Shown piece by piece: positions 32,661-40,081 of a DNA stretch of 64,000 bases (position 1 is its first letter; every line of letters begins with the position of its first letter). A program made the position numbers and the translations under genes. Source of the DNA: Chromobacterium rhizoryzae (GTDB taxonomy: Bacteria; Pseudomonadota; Gammaproteobacteria; Burkholderiales; Chromobacteriaceae); contig NZ_CP066126.1 in assembly GCF_020544465.1 (NCBI RefSeq), positions 4,960,001-5,024,000 of the forward strand, read 5' to 3'. The notes beneath the pieces are model-generated. The model saw only the letters and a program-made list of their open reading frames with translations, ran no database searches and had not been told where the DNA came from.

Positions 32661-32670
32661 CGCGGGGATG

Positions 32671-33135
32671 AGGTGGAAGTTGGCCGATAAGCCGGGTCTT
32701 GTCGTTGGACAGTCATTCCTCTAGGCCTGCCGTTACCGACAGGCTCAAGCGACCTACCCGGGGATATACGCGAGCAACGTCAATTCCCCCTATTTGGTCT
32801 TGCTCCGGATGGGGTTTTGCCTGCCGTCCGTGTTACCACGTCCGCGGTGCGCTCTTACCGCAGAATAGGGCACCACACCCTATCTGTCCGACCGGGCTCT
32901 CGCCCGGCCAGTACACCTTTTCACCCTTGCCTGATCCGTCTCGCCGCTTGCGCGGCGAAATCAAGAGTCCACGTCCTTGCGGACGCTTCCTCCGGCCATC
33001 GGCGGTTCAGCTCTCTGCGCCACTTTCCATCGCCTCACGACGTCCGGCCATTAACCGGCATCCTGCTCTGCGGAGCCCGGACTTTCCTCCCCGTCCGTTC
33101 TTGCGAACGAACGCAGCGACTGCCTGGCCAACTTC
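32671..33135 (-). ncRNA. rnpB: RNase P RNA (class A)
   Basis: The minus strand carries the conserved landmarks of bacterial RNase P RNA in order: GAAGTTGGCCAGGCAGTCGC at the 5' end, GAGGAAAGTCCGGGCTCC, GAACCGCCGATGGCC, GGATCAGGCAAGGGTGAAA, GGTAAGAGCGCACCGCGG, GACCAAATAGGGG, CCGGGTAGGTCGCTTGAGCC, GAGGAATGACTGTCC and the 3' end CGGCTTATCGGCCAACTTCC. The 5' and 3' ends pair to form helix P1. It processes tRNA 5' ends together with RnpA. The span of about 465 nt is clearly longer than the 377-nt E. coli RNA; extra helices sit between the GATGGCC and GGATCAGG landmarks and between GGTGAAA and GGTAAGAGCGC. Ends are estimated from the P1 pairing. Confidence 0.95.
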
Positions 33136-33143
33136 CGGCCGCC

Positions 33144-33149
33144 ATTCTA
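33144..33149 (-). promoter_or_regulatory. -10 element of the rnpB promoter
   Basis: TAGAAT on the minus strand ends 8 bases before the inferred rnpB 5' end, the right distance for a -10 box. No good -35 is visible 17 bp upstream (CGGGCC). Confidence 0.5.
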
Positions 33150-33241
33150 CCCGATTCCGCCCCGGCCGGCCCGACATTTTGCCATGACAAACGCGATAAT
33201 CCCTTATACTGGCGGGTCCATCGAGCGATAACGACAAAAAC

Positions 33242-36200
33242 ATGGAGTTGAATCAGGCCAAGCTGTCCCGTCTGCAATTGTTTGGCACGCTCGCCATTGT
33301 GTTCATGCTGGCGCTGACCTTGTCCAGCTACTTCCTGCTGAGCAGCTGGAACGATTTCCAGGCCCGCCAGCACACCATACGCCAGGACGCTTACGCGCGC
33401 GCGCGCGACTACCTGCGCTCCTACGCCGACCACGCCGCGCAAACCCTGTCCGCGCTGCGCGAACGCACCAACGACACCCTGAAGCAAAGGCTGCGCGAAC
33501 AGGTGGACCAGGCCTGGAACCTGGCCGACGCCATCTGGCGCCAGGAACGCCTGCGCCGCCCGCCGCATCAGGTGCAGCGGCTGATCGCGGAGGCGCTGCG
33601 GCCGCTGCGCTACTTCGACGGCCGCGGCTATTTCTTCATCGACGGCCTGGACGGACGCTGCGTGCTGCTGCCCACCGCGCCGCAGCTGGAGGGCGGCTCG
33701 CTGCTGGCCAACCGCGACGATCAGGGCCGCTACATCATGCGCGCGCTGATCGAGTCGGTGGACAACCCGCAACAGCGCGGCTTCAGCTCCTACCGCTGGT
33801 ACCAGCCGGGCCGCGGCGAGATGAGCGAGAAAGTCGCCTACGCCCGCCGCTTCGGCCCCTACAACTGGCTGATAGGCAGCGGCGAATACCTGAACAATGT
33901 CGAAACCGACATGCAGAAGCAAGGCCTGGAGATGCTGGCGCGCATGCGCTTCGGCCACGACAGCGGCGACTTCATGATCATAGACCGCCACGGCGTGATC
34001 CTGCTGGACCCGTCCAATCCGGCGATGAACGGCAAGCACTACTCCGCCCTGCCCGGCGCCGACCGCGGCCGCATCGCCGAACTGATCCGCCGCGGCAAGC
34101 AAGGCGGCTTCATGGAATACCTGATCAGCAGCCTGGACGCGCCGCAAGGCGAACGCTATCTGTCCTACGCGCGCCAGCTGCCCGGCTGGGACTGGACCCT
34201 GGTCACCAGCCTGCGCGTGCAATCGATAGAGGACAGCAGCCAGCGCGCGCGCCAGGAACTGGAGCGCAGCCTGCGCGAACGCATCGTCGCCACCCTGCTG
34301 CTGACCCTGGCCGCCCTCTTGGTCGCCGCCGCTTTCTGCTGGTTCTTCCTGCGCTGGCTCAACGCGCTGGTGCAGCGCTACCGCCAGGACTTGCAGCAAA
34401 GCCACCTCTCGCTGGAACAGCGCTCGCGCGATCTGCGCCTCAGCCATTTCATGGTGGACAACGCCACCGATCTGATCGCGCTGCGCAACGCCGCCGGCGA
34501 CATCGTCTACTGCAACCAGGCGGCGCGCCAACGGCTGGATTGCGGTTGCGACGCCGCGACGCTGACCCGCGCGCTGTTCCGCCCGGCCGCGGACGCCCTG
34601 CCCCACACCTTCGACGCCCGGCTGCAGTGCTGCGGCGAGGAGCAATGGCTGGAAGTCACCGTCAGTCCGCTCAACTACCAGGGCGAAGACTATCTGTGCG
34701 CCACCGGCCGGGACATCACCGCGCGCCGCCAGACCGACCGCCAGCTGCGCCTGGCCGCCAAGGTGTTCGAATCCAGCAACGAGGCCATCCTGGTCACCGA
34801 CCCGGACAACCGCATCCTGGCGGTCAACCGCGCCTTCTGCGCGATCACCGGCTACGAGGAGGCCGAGGCGCTGGGCCAGACTCCCGCCCTGCTCGCCTCC
34901 GGCCGTCACGAACCGGCCTTCTTCGAAAACATGTGGCAGCAGCTGACCCAGCGCGGCCAGTGGTCCGGCGAGATCTGGAACCGTCGCAAGAACGGCGACA
35001 TCTTCCCGGAATGGCTGAACATCAGCGTGCTGCAGAACGAACAGGGCGAGATCAGCCACTATGTGGCGCTGTTTACCGACATCTCCGAACGCAAGGAGCA
35101 GGAAGCGCGGGTGCAGCACCTGGCCGAATACGACGCGCTGACCGATCTGCCCAACCGCGTGCTGATCAACGACCGGCTGCAGCAGGCCATCCGTCAGGCC
35201 GAGTTGCGCCAGGGCCAGCTGGCGGTGCTCTTCGTCGATCTGGACCACTTCAAGAACATCAACGACACCCTGGGACACGGCCTGGGCGACGAATTGCTGA
35301 AACAGGCGGCCGGCCGCCTAAGCGCCGCCGTGGGCGCGCTGGACACCGTCGGCCGCACCGGCGGCGACGAGTTCGTGCTGATCCTGCCGTCCATCGACCA
35401 GCCCGGCGAGGCCGCGCAAGTGGCCGAACGCGTGCTGGCCGCGATGCAGCGGCCCTTCGACATCGGCGCCCATCAGCTCAACGTCAGTTGCAGCATAGGC
35501 ATCAGCCTGATGCCGGACGACGGCCGCGATCTGCAGAACCTGCTGATGAACGCCGATCTCGCCATGTACCACGCCAAGGCGCACGGCCGCAGCACCTTCC
35601 GCTTCTACACCCGGGAAATGAACGTGGAAGTAGCCGAAAGGCTGCATCTGGAAACCCGGCTGCGCCGCGCCATCGAACACGGCGAGCTCTACCTGGTTTA
35701 TCAGCCGCAATTCAATATGAGCGGCGAACGCCTGCTGGGCTGCGAGGCGCTGGTGCGCTGGCGCGATCCGGAACACGGCCTGATCATGCCTTCGCGCTTC
35801 ATCCCCATCGCCGAGGACACCGGCCTGGTGGTGCCGCTGGGGCGCTGGGTGCTGGGCGAAGCCTGCCGCCAGGCGGCGCAATGGTACGACAGCGGCCTGC
35901 GCCCGGTGCGCATGGCGGTCAATGTCTCGGCGCGGCAGCTGACGCGGCCGGACTTCGTCGACGATGTGCGCGACGCGCTGCAAAGCAGCGGCCTGCCAGG
36001 CTACTGCCTGGAGATCGAAGTCACCGAAAGCACGCTGATGGAGGACGCGGACTTCGCCGCTCGCCAGTTGGCGGTGATCAAGGCAATGGGGGTGCGGCTG
36101 TCCATCGACGACTTCGGCACCGGTTATTCCAGCCTGGCCTATCTGAAGCGCTTCGCGCCGGACACCATCAAGATAGACCGCTCCTTCATCATCGACCTGC

Positions 36201-36421
36201 CGCAGGACGAGGAAAACGCCGCCATCGTCTCCGCCATCGTCCACCTGGCCAACGCGCTGGGCATGGACACTCTGGCCGAGGGCGTCGAGCATCCGCAGCA
36301 GCAGGACTATCTGGGCAAGCTCGGCTGCTCGGCGATGCAGGGTTATCTGCTGGGCGCGCCGCTGTCCGCGGAGGCGATGGAGCAAAGAATGGACGCGCTG
36401 CGGCAACGGCTGTCCGTCTGA
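33242..36421 (+). CDS. Membrane Cache-PAS-PAS-GGDEF-EAL cyclic-di-GMP protein
   Basis: A 1059-residue inner-membrane signalling protein. A first helix lies at about residues 12-33. Two periplasmic Cache-type sensor segments follow (about 40-330; GYFFIDGLDGRCVLL and FMIIDRHGVILLDPSNP), then a second helix (about 345-370). Two PAS domains follow (about 398-500 and 505-625). The GGDEF domain (about 630-790) has the intact active site RTGGDEFV near 706. The EAL domain (about 805-1050) keeps GCEALVRW near 835 and DDFGTGYSSL. Both catalytic motifs are complete, so it could make or degrade cyclic-di-GMP. An RxxD inhibitory site is not obvious. The ligand of the Cache domain is unknown. It is divergent from rnpB. 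Confidence 0.93.
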   Translation: MELNQAKLSRLQLFGTLAIVFMLALTLSSYFLLSSWNDFQARQHTIRQDAYARARDYLRSYADHAAQTLSALRERTNDTLKQRLREQVDQAWNLADAIWRQERLRRPPHQVQRLIAEALRPLRYFDGRGYFFIDGLDGRCVLLPTAPQLEGGSLLANRDDQGRYIMRALIESVDNPQQRGFSSYRWYQPGRGEMSEKVAYARRFGPYNWLIGSGEYLNNVETDMQKQGLEMLARMRFGHDSGDFMIIDRHGVILLDPSNPAMNGKHYSALPGADRGRIAELIRRGKQGGFMEYLISSLDAPQGERYLSYARQLPGWDWTLVTSLRVQSIEDSSQRARQELERSLRERIVATLLLTLAALLVAAAFCWFFLRWLNALVQRYRQDLQQSHLSLEQRSRDLRLSHFMVDNATDLIALRNAAGDIVYCNQAARQRLDCGCDAATLTRALFRPAADALPHTFDARLQCCGEEQWLEVTVSPLNYQGEDYLCATGRDITARRQTDRQLRLAAKVFESSNEAILVTDPDNRILAVNRAFCAITGYEEAEALGQTPALLASGRHEPAFFENMWQQLTQRGQWSGEIWNRRKNGDIFPEWLNISVLQNEQGEISHYVALFTDISERKEQEARVQHLAEYDALTDLPNRVLINDRLQQAIRQAELRQGQLAVLFVDLDHFKNINDTLGHGLGDELLKQAAGRLSAAVGALDTVGRTGGDEFVLILPSIDQPGEAAQVAERVLAAMQRPFDIGAHQLNVSCSIGISLMPDDGRDLQNLLMNADLAMYHAKAHGRSTFRFYTREMNVEVAERLHLETRLRRAIEHGELYLVYQPQFNMSGERLLGCEALVRWRDPEHGLIMPSRFIPIAEDTGLVVPLGRWVLGEACRQAAQWYDSGLRPVRMAVNVSARQLTRPDFVDDVRDALQSSGLPGYCLEIEVTESTLMEDADFAARQLAVIKAMGVRLSIDDFGTGYSSLAYLKRFAPDTIKIDRSFIIDLPQDEENAAIVSAIVHLANALGMDTLAEGVEHPQQQDYLGKLGCSAMQGYLLGAPLSAEAMEQRMDALRQRLSV

Positions 36422-36423
36422 AT

Positions 36424-36446
36424 CCGGCCCGGCGATGCCGGGCCGG
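36424..36446. terminator. Shared hairpin between convergent genes
   Basis: CCGGCCCGGC and GCCGGGCCGG form a perfect 10-bp stem with a 3-base loop, three bases after the GGDEF-EAL stop and five bases before the end of the convergent transporter gene. No T-run is present on either side, so it may rely on stem stability. Confidence 0.6.
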
Positions 36447-36451
36447 CAAGC

Positions 36452-37744
36452 TCAGTCCAGCGGCCGGTTCGCCGTCTCAGGCACCATCGCCAGCCCTATC
36501 ATCGACACCAGGATGCACAACACCGCGTACAGCGCCGGCGCGTTGGGATCGCCGGTCAGCCGGATCAGGCCGGCGGCGAAGAACTGGGCGAAGCCGCCGA
36601 AAATCATCACGCCCACGCAGTAGACGATGGACATGCCGCTGGCACGGATGCGGCGCGGAAACAACTCCGGCAGCACCGCGATGCTGGGCACCGCGGTCAA
36701 CACCAGCGGCACCGTCAGCAGCACCACGACCAAGAGCAGCGTCGGCAGACCGGGCGCGGCGTTCAACAGCATGAAGCCCGGATACAGCAAGAGCAGCAAG
36801 ACCAAGCGCGGCCACAGAATGGAACGGCGACGGCCGACGCGGTCGCTCCAGCGTCCGGCCGCCACCGACAGCAGCACTTGCAACAGAGCCGCGGTCGACG
36901 CCGCCCAGATCGCCACCGCCAGCGGCATGCCCAGCACCGTCACCGCGTGATTGGCCAGATAGTGGGCGATGATGAAGTTGGGCCCGGTGCCGCCTATGGT
37001 CAGCAATACCCCGGCCAATATCTGCCGCCCGTGCCGGCGCAGCAAGGGCCCGGCCGGTTCCGTCGTCGCCTGCGGCGCCACCGCCGAGGCCGCGGTCTCG
37101 TCCAGCTGGCTGCGGATATACTCGCCCACCGGAATCGCCAGCACCCCGATGGCGAACACCAGCCGCCAGCCCCAGGCCTCCATCGCCGCCGCCGGCAACA
37201 GCGCGCTCAGCAAACTCACCGTCAGCGTGCCGGCCAACACCCCCAGGCCCTGGCTGAACAGCTGCCAGCTGCAGTAGTAGCCGCGCGACTTGTCGTCGGC
37301 GTACTCCATCAACATCGAGGTGGCCGCCCCCACCTGGCCGCCGACGGCGAAGCCCTGCACCAGCCGTCCCAGCACCACCAGCGCCGGACCGAGCAGGCCG
37401 GCCTGGGCGTAGGTGGGCGCCACCACGAACAGCATGGAGCCTATCGCCATCAGCCACAGGCTCAGCCGCAGCGCCGGCTTGCGTCCCTTGCGGTCCGCGT
37501 ACAGGCCGATGACGATGCCGCCTATCGGCCGGCTGATGAAGCCGGTGCCGAACACCGCGAAGGACAGCATCAGCTGCAGCAGCGGCTCGTCGCTGAACGG
37601 AAAGAACAAACGCCCCATCAAGGTGGCCAGCGCGCTGTAGACGATGAAGTCGTAGAACTCCAGCGCATTGCCCACGGTGATGGCGGTGATCGCGCGCCGG
37701 CTGGGCGCGGCCGGCCGCGCCGCCGACAACTGGGCGGCCGTCAT
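36452..37744 (-). CDS. MHS-family major facilitator transporter
   Basis: A 430-residue inner-membrane transporter with about twelve helices. The N-terminal ITVGNALEFYDFIVYSALATL is the hallmark of the metabolite:H+ symporter family (ShiA, KgtP, ProP, CitA), followed by GGIVIGLYADRKGRKPALRLS, the MFS loop signature, and RLVQGFAVGGQVGAATSML. Substrates of the family are carboxylates, betaines or shikimate. The start overlaps the stop of the M20 hydrolase (ATGA), so it probably imports that enzyme's substrate, for example an N-acyl or amide-linked amino acid. The substrate is an inference from linkage only. Confidence 0.9.
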   Translation of the reverse strand: MTAAQLSAARPAAPSRRAITAITVGNALEFYDFIVYSALATLMGRLFFPFSDEPLLQLMLSFAVFGTGFISRPIGGIVIGLYADRKGRKPALRLSLWLMAIGSMLFVVAPTYAQAGLLGPALVVLGRLVQGFAVGGQVGAATSMLMEYADDKSRGYYCSWQLFSQGLGVLAGTLTVSLLSALLPAAAMEAWGWRLVFAIGVLAIPVGEYIRSQLDETAASAVAPQATTEPAGPLLRRHGRQILAGVLLTIGGTGPNFIIAHYLANHAVTVLGMPLAVAIWAASTAALLQVLLSVAAGRWSDRVGRRRSILWPRLVLLLLLYPGFMLLNAAPGLPTLLLVVVLLTVPLVLTAVPSIAVLPELFPRRIRASGMSIVYCVGVMIFGGFAQFFAAGLIRLTGDPNAPALYAVLCILVSMIGLAMVPETANRPLD

Positions 37745-38928
37745 TGCCCGCCCCCGGCCGCGCCGCCCAGATAGCGCTCCACCAGCTTGACCCAGTAGCT
37801 GGCGCCCACCGGCAAGGCCTGGTCGTTGAAGTCGTAGCCGGGGTTGTGCACCATGCAGCCGCCCTCGCCGTCGCCATTGCCTATGATCAGATAACAGCCC
37901 GGCACCCGCTCCAGCCAGAAGGCGAAATCCTCGCTGCCGGTCAGCGGCGGCATCTCCGCCACCACCCCGCCCTCGCCCAGCCAGTCCACGGCCACCTGCC
38001 GCGCCAGCGCGGTGGCCGCCGCGTCGTTGACCAGCACCGGATAGCCGTCCTGGTAATCCACTTCGGCACGCGCGCCGAAGCCGGCGGCCTGGGCCGCGGC
38101 CAGCGTCTCGATGCGTTGGCGCAGCAAGGCGCGCACCTGCGGCCGCAAGGCGCGTATGCTCAGCCGCATTTCCGCGCTCTCCGGAATCACATTGGGGGCC
38201 TCCCCGGCCAGGATGGCCCCCACCGTCACCACCGCCATGTCCAGCGGCGACACATTGCGCGCCACCACGCTTTGCAGCGCCATCACCAGGGACGCGGCCA
38301 CCACCACCGGGTCCACCGCCTTGTCCGGTACCGCGCCGTGGCCGCCGGTGGCGCGGATGCGGATCACCGCGGTGTCGGCGGAAGCCATGAAGGGGCCGGG
38401 CCGGAAGCCCAACTGGCCCACCGGGAAACCCGGCATATTGTGCATGGCGAAGATGGCGTCGCAGGGGAAGAGCCGGAACAGGCCGTCGTCCAGCATGCGC
38501 TTGGCACCGCCCTTGCCCTCTTCCGCCGGCTGGAAAATCAGATGCACGGTGCCGCTGAAGCTGTCGCGCCGCGCCAGCTCGCAAGCCGCCGCCAACAGCA
38601 TCGCGGTATGGCCGTCGTGGCCGCAGGCGTGCATTTTTCCCTCCACGCGGCTGGCCCAGGGCAGGCCGGTGGTTTCCTGGATGGGCAGCGCGTCCATATC
38701 GGCGCGCAGGCCTATGCTCGGCCCCGCGCCGCGGCGCAGGGTGCCGACCACGCCGGTCTCTCCCAGTCCTTCGTGGATCTCGTAGCCCCAGTCGCGCAGG
38801 CAGCGGATCACATGGCGGCGGGTCTCCACCTCTTCGAAGCCCAGTTCGGGGTGGGCGTGGATATCGTGGCGCAGCGCGATCATCGCCGGGGCGATATCGC
38901 GGATGCCGGGCAGAATGGGGGCGTTCAT
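37741..38928 (-). CDS. M20-family amidohydrolase (hippurate/N-acyl-amino-acid hydrolase type)
   Basis: A 395-residue cytoplasmic metallohydrolase. It shows RHDIHAHPELGFEEVETRRHV at the N-terminus, the metal-binding HACGHDGHTAMLLAAA, IFQPAEEGKGGAKRML with the catalytic glutamates, the dimerisation insert, and TGSEDFAFWLERVPGCYLIIG. These are typical of the aminoacylase/hippurate hydrolase/IAA-amino-acid hydrolase group, which cleaves amide bonds of N-acyl amino acids. A GGAG site precedes the ATG at 38928. It is coupled to the downstream MHS transporter and divergent from a LysR regulator, forming a small uptake-and-hydrolysis module. Confidence 0.9.
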   Translation of the reverse strand: MNAPILPGIRDIAPAMIALRHDIHAHPELGFEEVETRRHVIRCLRDWGYEIHEGLGETGVVGTLRRGAGPSIGLRADMDALPIQETTGLPWASRVEGKMHACGHDGHTAMLLAAACELARRDSFSGTVHLIFQPAEEGKGGAKRMLDDGLFRLFPCDAIFAMHNMPGFPVGQLGFRPGPFMASADTAVIRIRATGGHGAVPDKAVDPVVVAASLVMALQSVVARNVSPLDMAVVTVGAILAGEAPNVIPESAEMRLSIRALRPQVRALLRQRIETLAAAQAAGFGARAEVDYQDGYPVLVNDAAATALARQVAVDWLGEGGVVAEMPPLTGSEDFAFWLERVPGCYLIIGNGDGEGGCMVHNPGYDFNDQALPVGASYWVKLVERYLGGAAGGGQ

Positions 38929-39013
38929 GGCGTCGTCTCCTTGGTATCTATCACGCTCTTGTCGCACACTGTCGTGGCGACGACGGACGCGGCGCCGCGA
39001 CTGCGATCCCAGA

Positions 39014-39047
39014 CTAGCGGCAATAGTTAATAGGTGAATAGCCGCAG
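39014..39047. promoter_or_regulatory. Candidate LysR operator
   Basis: In the 162-bp divergent region, GCGGC (39017-39021) and GCCGC (39041-39045) form an inverted repeat with A/T-rich contents (AATAGTTAATAGGTGAATA). This fits the general dyad architecture of LysR-type binding sites. It lies about 45 bp before the lysR start. Confidence 0.35.
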
Positions 39048-39090
39048 AACGGTGATCGAGAACACTTCTGGTTGTCGGTTTGGAGACGAG

Positions 39091-40038
39091 ATGAAACTGC
39101 AGCAACTGCAAGCGCTGATCGCGCTGGCCGACGGCGGCGGCATTCGCGCCGCCGCCCGCATGTTGGAGCTGTCGCAGGCGGCGGTCAGCAAAACACTGCG
39201 CGAACTGGAGGAAGAACAGCGGCTGCCCCTGCTGCAAAGGCACGCCAGCGGCGCGCGGCTGACCGAGGCGGGCCGGGCCTTGCTGATCCACGCGCGCCAG
39301 GTGGCGATGCAGCTGGAGCGCGCTCATGACGAATTAGAGGCGCTGCGCGGCCAGCGCGACGCCAGGCTGTGCATAGGCGTCACGCCTTGGCTGGTGCCCA
39401 CGCTATTGCCCGAGGTGGTGTTGCGCTTTCGCCAACGGCTGCCGGCGATCCGGCTGGAATTGTTCGAAGGCCTGCTGGCGGTGGCGCTGCCGCGGCTGCG
39501 CGACGGCCAGATGGATTTCGCCATCAGCCCGCTGTTCGACCCGCTGGCTCAGGAATTCCATTGCCAGCCGCTGTTCAGCCACGGCGGCCGGGTGTTCGCC
39601 CGCAACGGCCATCCAGCGCTGCGCGCGCAGTCCTTGTCCGAGCTGCTGGAACAGGATTGGGTGGTCAATTACAGCCCCTCCAGCTATCGCCACGTGCTGG
39701 ACCGGCTGTTCACCCGCCACGGCCTGCTTATCGCGCCGGAACGGCTGATCTGCGCGCAGTCGATGGCGCTGCTGGCCGGCCTGGTCCAGGCCGGCATGCT
39801 CAGCTACGGGCCGGAGCCCTTGCTGCTGTGCCCGGAATTCGCCGGCAAGGCCCAGGCCTTGTCGCTGCGGGAAGACATGGAGGATATCGTCATCGGCGTG
39901 ATCAGCCTGCAGGGGCAGGCCCACGGCTACGCCGCCCGCTGCTTCATCGACTGCCTGCGGCAGACGCTGCGCCAGCGCATGCGCTCGGCCCGGCCGGAGG
40001 ACCGGGCCTTGGCGCGGATGCTGACGCTGCGGTTTTAG
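39091..40038 (+). CDS. LysR-family transcription regulator
   Basis: A 315-residue regulator. The N-terminal winged helix starts MKLQQLQALIALADGGGIRA and contains AARMLELSQAAVSKTLRELE; the effector domain (about residues 90-300) starts LCIGVTPWLVPTLLP. The ATG at 39091 follows a GGAG site and begins the conserved DNA-binding domain; the upstream in-frame extension is not needed. It is divergent from the M20 hydrolase-MHS transporter pair and is presumably their activator. It ends convergent to tamB. Confidence 0.92.
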   Translation: MKLQQLQALIALADGGGIRAAARMLELSQAAVSKTLRELEEEQRLPLLQRHASGARLTEAGRALLIHARQVAMQLERAHDELEALRGQRDARLCIGVTPWLVPTLLPEVVLRFRQRLPAIRLELFEGLLAVALPRLRDGQMDFAISPLFDPLAQEFHCQPLFSHGGRVFARNGHPALRAQSLSELLEQDWVVNYSPSSYRHVLDRLFTRHGLLIAPERLICAQSMALLAGLVQAGMLSYGPEPLLLCPEFAGKAQALSLREDMEDIVIGVISLQGQAHGYAARCFIDCLRQTLRQRMRSARPEDRALARMLTLRF

Positions 40039-40081
40039 AGGCCGTTCAAAGCCTGCGCGCTTCGGCGACGCCGCATCGCGC

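Noticed and set aside
32699..33251. Two plus-strand frames of 144 and 162 codons
   Set aside because: They lie opposite the RNase P RNA gene, whose conserved RNA landmarks explain the sequence fully.
33035..35278. A 747-codon minus-strand open frame
   Set aside because: Antisense to the GGDEF-EAL gene and running into the RNase P RNA gene; no protein features.
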